This document shows, piece after piece, positions 1 through 12,346 of a stretch of 64,000 nt of DNA; the first letter of the stretch is position 1, and every line of letters starts with the position of its first letter. Source of the stretch: Isoetes taiwanensis. Taxonomy: Eukaryota; Streptophyta; Lycopodiopsida; Isoetales; Isoetaceae. The DNA lies in the NCBI GenBank assembly GCA_021234155.1, contig JAJEKV010000226.1, positions 310,001 to 374,000 of the forward strand. Reading direction: 5' to 3'. The notes under the pieces were generated by a model. It worked only from the letters and a program-made list of their open reading frames with translations, made no database searches and was not told the origin of the DNA. The position numbers and the translations under genes are program-made.

Positions 1-576
1 CCCACAAAGCAGCTTGAATCAAGGGAAACTAGCGTTGCAATCCTCTCGAGAATAGATGGGGGGCGGTTTTGGTTGTTGAGGCGACCAAAAGCGAGTTCTA
101 AAACCCTAGAAAGCGAAAATGGGCAAGTTAGGGTTCTCCTACTTAAATAGACAAGGGGGTTGGCTAGGGTTTCCAATTATCCCCTTTAGGCATGTGGGAT
201 AATTGGGAAAAGGGCCCACTTGCCTTTAAGGGCTAGGTGGCCAAATGTGCCCACATGGAAATGTATTGCACCCAAATGTGCTCACATGGAAATGTGTGCA
301 CATTAATGAATGTGTACATTGGAAAATGTGCACATTAATTACACCTATGGGTATGGCCCACTTGGCATCAAGTGGCCACATGGAAAATGTGTGCCCACAT
401 TAATGTGTACATTGGAAAATGTGCACATTAATACTAATGCACATTCTTAGCAAGTTGCCCCCTAGGGGCTACCCATTTGGCTACACGTTGGCGTACCGTC
501 GACCGAGGGTGGCGTGTGCAGCGTGGCATTGGCGGTACAATATCGCCGGGGCGTATCTTTGTCTTGGGGCGTCACA
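1..576 (-). repeat. 3' LTR of a minus-strand LTR retrotransposon, truncated by the window edge
   Basis: This stretch is closely repeated at about 9790-10350 in the same orientation, as expected for a pair of LTRs around an internal region of about 9 kb. Read on the minus strand it begins TGTGACGCCCC at 576, directly after a purine-rich tract (577-589), which fixes it as the 3' LTR of a minus-strand element. The far end lies outside the window. Inside are many short self-complementary words such as CACATGGAAATGTG and repeated TGTGCACATTAAT, so the LTR RNA should be highly folded. Confidence 0.75.
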
Positions 577-589
577 TTCTCCCCACCTT
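577..589 (-). other. Polypurine tract of the minus-strand retrotransposon
   Basis: On the minus strand this reads AAGGTGGGGAGAA and abuts the TG that opens the LTR at 576. That is the usual arrangement of the plus-strand primer next to a 3' LTR. A similar CCCCACCTTG string recurs about 30 bases to the right (about 612-626). Confidence 0.7.
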
Positions 590-689
590 GAAATGATGTC
601 ATCGGCATCATGGTTCTCCCCACCTTGGAATCTTTCTAACACTTGCAATCAACCCGATGCATACGATATACTACTATAATACTTACACA

Positions 690-1180
690 TTTATTACGAT
701 TACCTTAAGATAATATTTTTAAATCATTATTACGCCATTACATTATCAAATAAGTTGTCAATTCGTAACTTCTACTAAAATAAGGTACTTATTGGTTTCT
801 ATTATCACAACATTTAGTTTATCACCATTTAACACTTTCATATACAATTATTATTTAAGGTACTCTTCATTCCTTGCAACACATTCCAACAAAATTTGTA
901 AAGGGGTCTTCTTTACCTTTAAAATCTGCATTAATTTTACAATATCTATAATTACATACTTACTATCTTAAAAATTAGAATTACTCTAAGGTAATGTTTA
1001 AGACATTACTATTTCGTTATCCTATTAACTTATCACATCATAACTTTAATCCACGCCAAGGTAATTATTAACCTTACTTAATACAACATTTAAGTTTATC
1101 AAAGTTTATCAATTTCATACAAAATTTACACTTCTAAGGTACCCTTCATCCCTTGCAACACATTATAACAAAATTTGTGT
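690..1180 (-). repeat. AT-rich tandem repeat, period about 280 bp
   Basis: Two diverged copies are visible. The clearest shared block is the string containing TTCATCCCTTGCAACACATT (857-900 and 1136-1178, 279 bp apart). A second shared block carries CTAAGGTAAT followed by ATTACTATT-like sequence (near 700-740 and 984-1022), with a third partial copy near 1808-1850. The block lies between the polypurine tract and the coding remnant, in what would be the 3' untranslated part of the element. Confidence 0.6.
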
Positions 1181-1205
1181 TGCAAGCCTTCGTAGTTCGA
1201 CCTCC

Positions 1206-2326
1206 TTGCCCTCAGGAGCTCTATTGGCGGCAGGTGCATCGACACTACCTATTATTAATTATTACAAAAATTTTGGTTATATGGTGACCACCCCACCTAT
1301 CTACATGGATGCATGGCTAATCTCCGTAGGAAGAGGGTGGATCTTCCATTATGGCGTGGAGCGGCCTTTATATGCCTATATGCGGCTCATGCCTACACCT
1401 CTAGTTGCCCAGCGTGGAGGATATCCTTCCCGCATGGGGGGCGTGAAGGATAGATTCCTCCTATCAAAGCATATATGGGGCTAAAGGTGCCTTTCCTATC
1501 AATGCATTCCTTAATGACCTCCTTTCTCTCGAGGTCATCTACTCCGATGGGGCCATAGACTTTCTAATCTACCTTCCACTTTCGTCCGGCGGAACGCGGT
1601 CATGCCTACATTGACATTACACCACGCCCTAGAGATCACCGGTAGTGGTCTCATCGCCGGATAACAACGCATGCAATCCATACCAAGCATAGGTTGCATG
1701 CGCGTGATTAATCTTAACTACACATGAAACTAATCTAAACACAAATCAACATGCCTGAGCCAATTTTTTTTTTTTCTGGCTCCCTTAATGCATGTGATTA
1801 ACATAATTACCCTAAGGTAATATTTATGAATTAACATTATCATAGTATTGGATATATTACTTCCGATAGTACAATTAAATTTACTCTAAGCTTTGCAATA
1901 TTTAACGACTTTTTAGATGCGATTATTTAAACAATAACCCTACTTCCGACCTATTGTTACATAGACAAGGTTTTTAATTATCATACACAAGAATTAGATG
2001 TGCTTCTTATTCTCTTCCTTGGGTCTGCATTACCCTTGGAAATATATCCCTAAGATATACTTAAGTATATCCGAATTCTATTTTCTATCTATATTTATAA
2101 GGACCCCGAGGTCATATAGCTATCCTTGGAAGGAATTGCGTCCTTGCGAAGGATCAATTAACATGCTACCTCACATTATCGTTGTTATTTAACTTATTTC
2201 TCTATGATACATATACATGCAACAATTTCTATGCAGTTATTAGGATCTATATTTAACTTATCAATAAGACACATTAAAGCTTATAATACATGCACACCTT
2301 ACCTAAGGCTAGAACGCATTCACCCA
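1206..2326. other. Non-coding part of the retrotransposon; no gene seen
   Basis: Mostly AT-rich with a GC-richer patch at 1280-1700. The short open frames here have no protein-like composition and no continuity on either strand. Confidence 0.5.
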
Positions 2327-5300
2327 TTATTTGGCGTTGAGTACTTTGGAGATGACTTGGTCGTTGCATTGCTCCCATAGCTTGCCATAGTTTTGCTCCA
2401 CTTCATTGGTGTAGTTAGCTACTACGTCGGTCTCCGACGTTGAAGGCCTCGGCGAAAAGGTATCTATCTATTTTACGCTCTATTCGGCCGCCATTGCCGG
2501 AGTGAACTCTATTCTCTGGTCGGTCAATTCGATACAAGTACGTTCAATCATAAGATTGAGCCCTCCCACTTTCTTGAAAAGAAATTGGTCTGCACCTTCA
2601 ATGGCGTTGTACACAGCGTCATATCTATTCTCTCCCTTAAGAGGTTATCGCTTCTTATTTCGCATGGGTTACCTACTTAGTTAGAACAATTCTAAACCAC
2701 AAGGTTTTGTCATCATGACAATTCCTTTTGTCTCAAAAGACTATTTGATTACTATAATTCTTATTTTAGATGTACCTTGCATGTACTATTATTTTATTAT
2801 TCTAGAGATTCCCCTTTCTTAGTTATTTAAACTCTTGGAATATTCCTACCAATCGAATTGATGTCATAAGTAACAAGTTGGCGGACTTGTTAGATTACTT
2901 CTTTTCTTTCAGGTTGGATTATTCTTTAGGAGATACTAGATTTATACATGGTCAACAATTATCCTAGTAATGATTCCTTCTTAGTGAGGAGATCAATCTC
3001 ACCAAGTGGTTTCAATACATTGGATGTGCGTTAACAATGTCGTGTATAATTATAGTTACTCCTATGCATTTCCTTCCCAATCTTCACGCTTAGCTCAATA
3101 TTGGGGCAATCCTTTGTGAGAATATGGAAATGCCTTCTAATCCCAATATGGATGTTACCATCCATACATTTTAACCTACTAGGCCCCGTGGCCTTAGATC
3201 TTTGAGCTTGCTAGAAGCTCATCCGGCTCGTTACTGCTTGAAGGAGCAAGGTAACGTTCTTAGAATATTTCGATACTTGGTCTCCTTGGCGGTGTTTGCT
3301 CTTTGAAGTAGAGGTTGGCGTTGTTTCGCTAGGAGCCTCTCATTCTTTGGTGGCTTTGATGGCGTAGTTGATCGCTTGAAATCTTCCATGCCGCTTTTCA
3401 AAAGCCTGAAGGTGGGCCCGTTGAAAGAGATCTTTCATCTTGAACTCTTTGTCTTGGCGACTAAAGGGGCGACTCGGTATCCGATATTGTTTCTTGACTC
3501 CATCGATGCCTCATCGTCGAGTTGCAGAAGAGTGTTGGCGATGTTGATTGCTTCACCCTTGCAACTTGCATAACATCTCTTCCTTTGATCTGTTACGCTA
3601 TGGGAGGGAAGGAATAACAAGGGAACTATACATGCAAAACATATAGCTTACATAATTACAATTATACTACTAGAGCTATTAGGTCTCCCTTGTGCCTCCC
3701 CTTGAGTTGCGCACCACCTCCTTGGCAATGTCATCGGTGTTCCTCAGGTGCAATGGTGTTGACGATCTATATCCTCCTATTTATGCGTCCCGCATACCCC
3801 GGGTAACTTGTTGAAATACTTGGGCCCTCAGGCGTTTTTGTATGGCACTGTAGCTTTGCATCACATTCTAACTAAGGTGTGCTTGTCGTTGATGCTCAGG
3901 CATTTCGATGCGCTTCTTGATCCTGTTCTCGGGCAATAATTGTTCCCCCCTTCATGATACTTGAAGCTATTTGAGGCGTCTCTTGAGGTCGTGCGCGATT
4001 CCTTTGGCTATACTCCTCTTGGGTTGTTCTCTTCTAGATTGTTCTTTGAATCGTTCATCCTTGGGTTCACCAAGTTGCATGCAAGGCAGCGTGCAAGTCA
4101 TCGGCTTCGCCTCACCTAGTTGGTTTTTCCATCGAGCTTCCAAACTTCCTCGTTTGATCCCTCGATCGCATGGCTTGGGCGTTAACACGTTCGCGGTGCT
4201 ATCGTCTTCTTGCCTTGAGGTACCCTCCGGTGGCTTTGATTGTGCTTTTGGTTTTGGTCCTCCTGTTGCCTCTAGGGAGCTCGTGGAAGAAGTCGGTTGC
4301 TAGCACTTCTCCGGCTTTGAGTTCGACCTTTGTCCCTCTATGCATGTCGGTCTCTCACGGCAAGTAAAGCATCATGGCTCTCCTCCTGCTGGCTATATTG
4401 TCGGGATGATGGATCCTTATATACGCACATCTTGACCCTTGAGTTGAAGAAGTACACGCCTTAGATATACTCTTGTCGTTGAATAAAGCTTGGCTATTAT
4501 CTTGAACTCTCTTTTTGCGAAGGTGCTTGGTTGCTATCCTTGTCGTTAAGGTGTCGAATGCTTCTACCTTGGGCGTTTGGCGTGCCACATGTCGGGAGAT
4601 ATGGTGGCTTCTTCTCTTCTAATTCTTGGTAGGAGTACGTGAAGCCGTCACCTAGTTGTTGGAGGCATGTCTCCTCATGCGGTGCCTTTAAGTAAGTGCA
4701 TCTCCATCTAATACCGTGTCATAGCGCATCACCTATATTACCACAAAGGTGGAATTATGGTCGTCGAGATGTTGCCTTCTTAGTTGGCTCGTTGATGTCG
4801 GGGTGTTCCTCCTTCCATTGTTGAGGCCACTCATGTCATAAGTTGGCGTCAAGTGCTGCCACTTTGCTACAAGAGGTAGTGTTGCGCCACGGCGATGTCA
4901 CGGTGCCGCGTTGATGATCTTGACATGATCGATTGTTGTCTCTTATTCTAACATTGGGTGGCGGCGGTCTTACGCTTGAGGGCATTTCGAAGTGTTTGGA
5001 GTTGAAGGTTTGCTTGGCCTCTCGTCGTTTCTCCCTTGTAGTTGCTCTTCCATTTTGATCTTGGGCTATAGTTGTGCCTCCTTGCTTCCTCCTTTGGTAG
5101 TCGAAGTGAAGGAGCTTCGATCTAAGCGCTAAATCCGTAAAACATGACTTTAAACCCATGTTTCTCCACTATATATGTGGACATCCTAGATATACAATAG
5201 ACATATCGCATTTACATTGGGAATTTAATTCATCCACTTTTTGCAAAACAACTCACGAAGATCTACCTAATTATTTATACTCCTCTAGGTTTTCCCTTCC

Positions 5301-6780
5301 TCCTATCGCATTTGATTCTTAGGGTTTTCTTTGCATCTTCTTGATTCGGGTTGACTCAGGGATTCCTTGAGATCTTTGCTACTATTGTTGAGCTTTATGT
5401 ACGATCGAGCTGATCACCTCAAGTTTGCGAAGAGTGTTCGTCGATGTGATCCTTGAAAAAGATGCTCCTCCTTGTTGTGTATGTTCGTCAGCGAGGAATC
5501 GGTAACCGCTCCGTCCCTACATGCGGTGTGTTGTTGCAAGATTGCTGATTGTGGTGCCATTGATCGAGCTTGAGTAGGGTCACCTGGCTGTTCGCGGTCG
5601 GGCATTCTTGAATGTCTTTGAAGCTCGAGATCGTGGTCGGTGGCGGGCATTGTCATTCCCAGCGGGTTGAATTTACGAGTGCGACTCTGTTGCTTGGGCT
5701 TTGCTTCATTCCGAGGTGGCTCTCGTGCCCGGAAGTGTGGTCATCTCCATTGCACTTACCATAGCTCCTTCTGGTGTAGCTTTTGCGTGATTTCTACCTG
5801 CTGGCTAGGTCGTCTCCTCCGTCCTTTGGGTCCTAACCATTCAGTCTGCACTCCTTGGTGACATAGTAAAGCCGTCCCTTCCTTTGGTTTCTAGGTGTTC
5901 ACCGGTCCGGGAATTCTGTTTGAGCAGAGAATATTCTCCTCCTTGGTCTTGCCCCTAGTCGTCTGAGGGCCTTCGAGTGGAAATGTTCCTTGATATCGTC
6001 TCCCTCCCTCTCATGGTCTCCTACCTTTTGGAACCGATGAAAGTTCTCTATTTGGTGCAAGGGGCTGGGAGGCTCATCTTGGTCAGCCTTAGGTGCTTTG
6101 TGGTTGCCTAGCTTGGTTACTCCTTTTGTTGGCGTTGCGCTTTGAGGCTGGCTGGGCTGCAAGGTGGTGGTGATCTTCCCTCCGGTTTCCTGCTCGGCTC
6201 GTGCGCCATGGGTTGTCTCCTCGGCGGAAGATTATGCCCTCGGCCTAGCTTCGTGATGCTAGCGCGACATCGATGCCTAACATCTTCTGTACGTATTTTT
6301 GTTGTCTGGCGTTCTTCCATTTTGAAACTCATGCGTCGAGTTGGTGAAGGCGTTGAGATCCTCTTCGATGTGTGAGCTTCGTGGGCGTGGTAGCAGGGAG
6401 GTTGACATCTAGAACATTCTTGGTGCCGTTGGTTACCAATATTCTTCCCATTTGATGGAGATTGATGATAGGTCGGTGGTGTCCTGTTCTACTCGTTTGT
6501 CGGTTGAGGTGTTTGTCGTTGTGCTTCCCTCTCTTGGGTCTGCTTTTCGGTCTCCTCTTCTTATCTGTTTGTACATCGGCTGGGACCTTGATGTCTTCAA
6601 GAAGTTGCGCCTCTCGCTCGTCTGTGGCTCTGGCCCTGTACTTCGAAAGCAACTCTCGTATATCCTAGAGTCTAAGGGTCTACTTGAAGGGCTCTCCTAC
6701 CTTTTTGGGCTCTATAAGCAAGCAAGATGGCTCGAGCAGCATTGTGGAACATCTCTTTAATCTACAAGTCTATGGACATT
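2327..6780 (-). pseudogene. Decayed minus-strand coding region of the LTR retrotransposon, family not recognised
   Basis: Read right to left, this holds many short stretches with clear protein character broken by stops and frameshifts. Near the N-terminal end (6780-6560) are EMFHNAARAILLAYRAQKGRR and, after a shift, ELLSKYRARATDEREAQLL. At 3700-3930 is a charged stretch including NVMQSYSAIQKRLRAQVFQQ, and at 4310-4590 VARQTPKVEAFDTLTTRIA and VELKAGEVLATDFFHELPRG. At 2490-2640 is AIEGADQFLFKKVGGLNLMI, and the last block ends NDQVISKVLNAK at a TAA at 2327. I see no RT, RNase H or integrase motif and no CCHC knuckle. The charged, helical composition would suit a Gag-like or accessory protein of a non-autonomous element, but that is inference. 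Frame changes are too many to give a single product. Confidence 0.5.
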
Positions 6781-7375
6781 AGGCGTGTGGTATGGCATGA
6801 AATGAGGGTTTGTTTTGCAAAGCCCTCATGGTGTTTGAGTATACTCTAAGGTCCTAGCAAAGTTGGTTTGGGGGTCCAATCTCTACACATGGAATGACTT
6901 GGGCAGCTCTAGGCTCTAGCTCCTTTCTAGGTATCCTGGCAATAGGGAGTGTCAATGTGGTGGCTATATAAGTCAAACTCTATTAGAAGGACCTGAGGGG
7001 AATTAGGTCAAGGTTTATGCCTTTGGCTCGGCGAGAGGTGGTGTACCAACTTGGTTGGACTTGGGTTGCTATGCTAAAGGTCTAGATGACTATAACAAAG
7101 GGGTGTTCTGAGCACTTCTACCTAGGAGTAAGGCATCAGCTTTGAGCGAGATCAATACTTGCGAGCTACTAATGGGGTATGCTTCTATTTACAACAAACC
7201 CACGGTTTGGGAAAACAATTCAAGGGTTTGAGCAATTTTGGTCATTTTGAGATGGGGTTTGACATTTCTATCCTAATTTGAGGTCATAAATGGATTCTAG
7301 GCTGTAGCGGTCCCTATTGCAACAAATTTCAGGTGATTTGGACTCTGTAGCTCAAGTTATGGGGTTTGAAAAATT
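6781..7375. other. Leader side of the retrotransposon; no gene seen
   Basis: About 600 bases between the start of the coding remnant and the hairpin-repeat array. I see no protein-like frame or known element here. Confidence 0.4.
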
Positions 7376-8466
7376 GGATGTCTCTAAGAGTCTTGTGAGG
7401 GGGTGTTAGGTTGGGACCTAAGTGGCCTCTGGCGCACTCTTGGAGTCATTGGCCTATCTACGCCCTAATGGATGCCAAGAATCCATTTGGGAGGGGTAAA
7501 TTCCTATTAGTTTTCTTCCTAAATGCAAGTTTCTTTGTTTTATTACTACGTTTGGAGCAAGTAGGGCTAATCAAGGCCCGGTTGGTTGGATGACTCTAAG
7601 AGTCTTGTGAGGAGGGGTTAGGTTGGGACCTAACTATGCTCTGGCGCACTCTTGGAGTCGTTGGTCAAAATCGCATTTGCTCGGATCGTACCTAATGAAT
7701 ACACATTTTTTAAACAACTATATATCTTTATTATTGAAATTTTCATACATCACATATAAACACATTGTAGTTACTAAAAAGGCTTGTGTTCTATTTATCG
7801 TCCTCTTGATATGCCATGAGTCTCATGTCTCGGTGTCTTTTGCGTGGGGCGTGCGCCAATGAGTCTTCAAGTGTTGCGACCTCCATCTACGCCTTGCTTA
7901 ATTTCTTGGTTTGTTGATGAAATCCTCCATATCTCGAATCGAAGCTAGGTCTTCTTCAACCATTTTCTCTCGAACCCCTCTAAGCATCTTGTGAGGAGGG
8001 TATTAGATCCAGACCTAACTATGCCCTTGGGCGCACCCTTAGAGGTGTTGTCCCTTTCCGCTCTAAACTTATCCCCTTTACACAATTTAACATCGTTTCC
8101 CACTAATTTAATCATTATAAACAAGATTCTATTATTACCTTTACCATTTGAGTAAGTTATGATCAATTTTTGAGGTCACTTTTAGGGATGACTCTAAGAG
8201 TCTCTTGAGGAGGGGTTAGGTCGGGACCTAACTATACTCTGGCACTCTTGGAATCGTGTTCAAAAGTGACTTGTATAATGTTTTTCGATGTTTTAACATA
8301 TAATTCTAGCTATTTCAAGCCTTTTTGATTGGGATTTCATCTTTTATTTTACCATTTGGAGTTCCTAAGGCCAAGTTCTAGGGTTCATATGGGGTGACTA
8401 CTCTAAGAGTCTTGCGAGAGGGCCATTAGGTCTGAACCTAACATGCTCTGGCGCACTCTTGGAGAA
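7376..8466 (-). repeat. Five copies of an 80-bp hairpin-forming repeat spaced in steps of about 210 bp
   Basis: Copies at 7376-7450, 7588-7664, 7976-8050, 8186-8256 and 8393-8466 share a core with GACTCTAAGAGTC, then TTAGGTTGGGACCTAA, then CTCTGGCGCACTCTTGG. Starts are 212, 388, 210 and 207 bp apart, so the spacing is near 210 bp with one double step. The middle word is an inverted repeat in four copies (TTAGGT/ACCTAA with a 4-base loop, or 7-bp arms in the copy at 8186), although the loop bases differ. Between cores the sequence is not obviously conserved. It sits in the leader of the minus-strand retrotransposon. Confidence 0.75.
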
Positions 8467-9789
8467 TCATTAATAAGAGTGCCTGAAATTTAGTAGGATC
8501 TCTTAAGTGTCTATGTTCTCTAATTATCCTAATCTTAGATAATTACTAGCTCTACCAGGGAAAAAAATTTCCGCTTTCGAGGTTTGAGGATCCTATCAAG
8601 TTAGTACTCTTGGGGCATAGTCGGTGCTTTGCTCTTGGTCTCCAAGAACATTGCTCACGATACCTTTGTGGCGTCCCCTACTCATATCGGTGCCCTCACC
8701 ATATACAAATGAGGAGTTCATCCCCCATACCAGCTCCATGCTAATACGGGGCCCTCCACATGACCTTTGCAACCGTGGCGGGTTCGGTGGGAAGAGTGGA
8801 AGGGTCATTGCGCCCGTCTCCCTGGGGGCCTACCTAGGCTGCGGGCGTAAACATACATGTCGTAGCAGCATACATCAACATCATATGACCATCACGAAGG
8901 ATGGTCCTCCACATATCTGCATAGACAAAGATCGGCACATCACATAGGGAATCCTACCCAAGGCTCGGACTCAAAGGGATGGCCCGGCGGCTTGGGTCTC
9001 GAGTTCATTGCGAGGCCGAGAATTCATGGCAATGGATTTGGTGGCATATGAACATGGCTTAAGGTTGTCCCTCCATCCGCCCCTCACATGCACACTTTGC
9101 AGTGGTGCGAAAAGTGTCGGGACTGGCAGTAGCCGGGATGCATAGCCAAAAGGGCTACTCACGGGCTCATCCTCCCGATTTAGATGGGGCAGGTAGGGAT
9201 CCTCCCTCAGAGATCTACATGCTGACTCAAGGTGACTAGAGGGGCCCTTGCCCGTGTCGGTGAACCAGCGGAAAGTGAACACCACTTCCGCAGGGTGTCG
9301 AGCCCATGCCTTGCCCACCGCAGCGGTGGCAAGCCATTGGACCTAGTCACAATGATCCCGTTGAGGCTTTACACACGGAGGATGGTTCAAGAGTGGGGAC
9401 ATGAACCTCCTTCTCGGCCCGGTCGGCCCCTTCACCCACATCCGGTGTGGCTCTTGTGCCTGAGGCGAGATCTACGAGTGTGCTAGAGAGGCTACTCTAG
9501 GAGCATCTACTACCAAGCTTGAAGTCTCTACCCCCCTTCCCAATACAAAGGAGTTCATAGAGATACATCATACATATACTTCTGAGAGAGAACTAAAGAA
9601 CTAGATCTAATCTACATCATAGAGTTAGGTTCTTTTAGTTAGAATCTACTATCTAGAGATCTAGAGGGGCTGCTATGGGCAATTTAAGAGGCTAAACCCT
9701 ACTGATTCGATGGCTGAAATGGGGTTTAGACTACTAAATTACCTAAATACTGATCCTTGAGTTCCTCCTCGACTGAGCTTCGCCCATCT
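8467..9789. other. 5' leader of the minus-strand retrotransposon; no gene seen
   Basis: A GC-richer stretch with open frames on both strands at 8600-9490 but no recognisable domain. I looked for a primer binding site next to the LTR boundary near 9790. The minus strand there reads TGGCCAGATGGGCGAAG, which begins TGG as a PBS should, but I cannot match it to a tRNA. Confidence 0.4.
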
Positions 9790-10350
9790 GGCCAAACAGC
9801 TTGAATCAAGGGAAACTAACGTTGCAATCCTCTCGTGAGGTGTTGCGGGAGGCGGTTTTAATTTGTTGAGGCAGCCAAAAGCGAGTTCTAAAACCCTAGA
9901 AACGAAAATGGGCAAGTTAGGGTTCTCCTACTTAAATAGACAAGGGGTTGGCTAGGGTTTCCAATTATCCCCTTTAGGCATGTGGGATAGTGGGGAAAGG
10001 TCCCACTTGCCTTTAAGGGCTAGGTGGCCAAATGTGCCCACATGGAAATGTGTGCACCCAAATGTGCTCACATGGAAATGTGTGCACATTAATGAATGTG
10101 TACATTGAAAAATGTGCACATTAATTGCACCTATGGGTATGGCCCACTTGGCATCAAGTGGCCACATGGAAATGTGTGCCCACATTAATGTGTACATTGG
10201 AAAATGTGCACATTAATACTAATGCACATTCTTAGCAAGTTGCCCCCTAGGGGCTACCCACTTGGCTACACGTTGGCGTACCCGTCGGTCGGGGTGGCGT
10301 GTGCGGCGTGGCGTGGTGTTACAATAATATCGTCCCGGGGCGTATCCGGC
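9790..10350 (-). repeat. 5' LTR of the minus-strand retrotransposon
   Basis: Matches 1-559 almost throughout, including CTTGAATCAAGGGAAACT, the AAACCCTAGAAA block and the TGTGCACATTAATACTAATGCACATT block. Similarity stops after GGGGCGTATC (about 10350), whereas the partner copy continues to its TGTGACGCC terminus. So the outer end of this LTR has been lost or replaced next to the miniature element that follows. Confidence 0.7.
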
Positions 10351-10364
10351 TGGAATGTCCCTGA

Positions 10365-10778
10365 TAGTCACTTCTATCCATTTATGCCGGTGTCTCGGGA
10401 ATGCCCCACAGGCACATTCAAGGTTCGAATACTCGAGCAGTCTACCATGGGCCCGTTACAGTCTCTCCCACTAGAACTATGCTCGTCCTCGAGCATTCAG
10501 GGCTATACCATGTCTATGTCATACTATGTCACAATGATTACCAAGTCTTTACCAAATTACCCATGCATATAGGCACCCATAGAAACTTCGAACTTCGAGA
10601 CACCTTTCGATACCAAGCTGTGGCGTTCCTAACCGGCATGCCCTTAACCAAGCTGGGCAAAACCGTCCTAGGCGTTTATGTGTAGTCACTTCTACCCATT
10701 TATGCCGGTGTCTCGGGAATGCCCCACAGGCACATTCAAGGTTCGAATACTCGAGCAGTCTACCATGGGCCCGTTACA
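10365..10778 (-). mobile_element. Miniature LTR element (TRIM-like) or internally deleted LTR retrotransposon
   Basis: Two 96-bp direct repeats (10365-10460 and 10683-10778) differ at a single position by eye. On the minus strand each begins TGTAACGGGCCC, a typical plant LTR start. The left copy is immediately preceded on that strand by TCTAGTGGGAGAGAC (10461-10475), a good polypurine tract. The internal part is only about 220 bp and codes for nothing. This fits a TRIM, or a larger gypsy element that lost its middle. I see no clear target duplication or primer binding site. Confidence 0.6.
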
Positions 10779-12346
10779 GAAGATGGATGAAACTTGAACT
10801 TAACTAGATATCTTTGATAAAATAGAATAGAATAGAATAGTTTTTTTAACGTCCACGGAGACCAATAGGTCATGGGACCCATACAATGGGCTAGTACAAT
10901 CATTACTACTAGGATTAAAAACCCCTGCCTCGAAAGGTTGTCAAGGGAAAAACCTTTGCAGTAATGATGATACTAGACAAGCGGAGATAATGACTACTGA
11001 GGGCTCAGTAAGTGCAGACGTTTATCTAGAACCTCAAGTATGTACAATGCCAAGTCATGTACAGATGGTGCTCTGAGAAGTTGTAGAAGCGTGTCTCCTA
11101 TCTTGATGAGCATCATTTCTTTGCTCTAGCACCTCCTTGTCTCCTTTTAATGTTAGGAGGTTCTGCGTGTTCCATTTTCTACAGAATCTCATGAGAAATT
11201 TCACTTCCCTTATAGGGCATTAATGGGTAAGTTTTGTTTAATGGTATACAAAAAAGCATGTCGCGACATTAGTGCTGGCGAGGTGCTTTTTGCACTTCAT
11301 CGAACTTCTTCATGCCCGTCACCTATTTTTTTCAAGGCCGAATCGGTTCTTTGCGATCACCGTAATTTCCTTCCCATCATCCAGAACGGTTGATCAGCAG
11401 GCCATCTCAGCAATCCGGAATCCTCAAGCCATCTCATCAATCCATCTCATCGATCCCGAATTTGATGCTGCAGAATCATGGTTTCAATTTTGAGTAAGTG
11501 GAAAGATTGGCGGGCAATTGAGAGAGAATGGCGGGCTACCACAGTTTATATTGTTTGAATTGAAGTGCTTTCTTTTGGTGAATTTGCCATGAATTGGGAG
11601 GAAAGATTTCTCCAATGCGCCTGAAGCATAGTGTCACTTTTGATGCTAAAGCTCGATAAAAGCGATTATCCGTGATTTGGAACAACAATCAGGAATTTTT
11701 ATGCTTATGTTCTGCTTGGGGGATAATTTTCTCCATTCAATTGAGAATTGCCCCCTACGTGAGTATTCTTTTTCTTCTATTTGTGAAAGGGCAAATATCG
11801 CTTACAATAGTAATATCCCATCGATCCGAGAGACATGGATGCCATTCTAGAATGGGGCGAGCATGCATGTTTTGCATGCATGCGGTAGCGCATGCGGATT
11901 CACAGTTGGGAGTTCGCTATTTTAGGCTGGCGTTTACGCCGACTTCTCATCGGTAGCTTCCTCTTCTCTCTCAGCGGTACCTTATTCTCTTTGAACCACC
12001 CTCCCCCTTCTTTGTTATTGTATTTTTATCGCGTGCACGCCATCGAATCCCCTCCACTCGGGAGGTTTGTTTTGTCTTGTTGTTTTGTTGGTGATGTGCA
12101 GTGCGGGTTAGCGGCGGCATCTGTTTGACTTTTCCATTCGTGGGTTTTGGGATCGATTTTTATGCCTTACGTTTGTCCAAGCCCCTTGCCAGAGAAGGCT
12201 TATCACTAGGGTTTTTCCTCGAAAACCCGAAAAGGCGGGTTTTTAATCCGGTGATAAGCTTCGGCGAATTACCTAACCAGTCTCTATTAGCATTGTATTT
12301 TGTTGGGGTCCAAATGATATAATTGGATTTTCCCTTTATTTTTTAT
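10779..12346. other. Intergenic stretch without a recognisable gene
   Basis: Contains a short AATAG pentamer run (about 10823-10841) and several short frames at 11270-12320 with no domain. At 11231 the string TAATGGGTAAGTTTTG resembles the terminal sequence of element C, but no partner end was found. Confidence 0.4.
12198..12259. repeat. Nested hairpin
   Basis: Outer arms GCTTATCAC (12198-12206) and GTGATAAGC (12251-12259) enclose a second perfect hairpin, AAAACCCG (12222-12229) and CGGGTTTT (12236-12243), with a 6-base loop. It is too short and unpaired in the middle for a typical plant miRNA precursor. It may be the remains of a small inverted-repeat element. Confidence 0.55.

Noticed and set aside
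9764-9792. Primer binding site of the first retrotransposon
   Set aside because: The TGG-starting string on the minus strand does not match a tRNA 3' end I know, and the LTR border is not sharp.
11225-11245. TAATGGGTAAGTTTTG as the left end of element B
   Set aside because: The GGGTAG palindrome at 12347 is closer to the gene and matches the element A end better; no partner end supports 11231.
12198-12259. miRNA precursor
   Set aside because: The stem is short and interrupted, without a 21-nt duplex of plant miRNA type.
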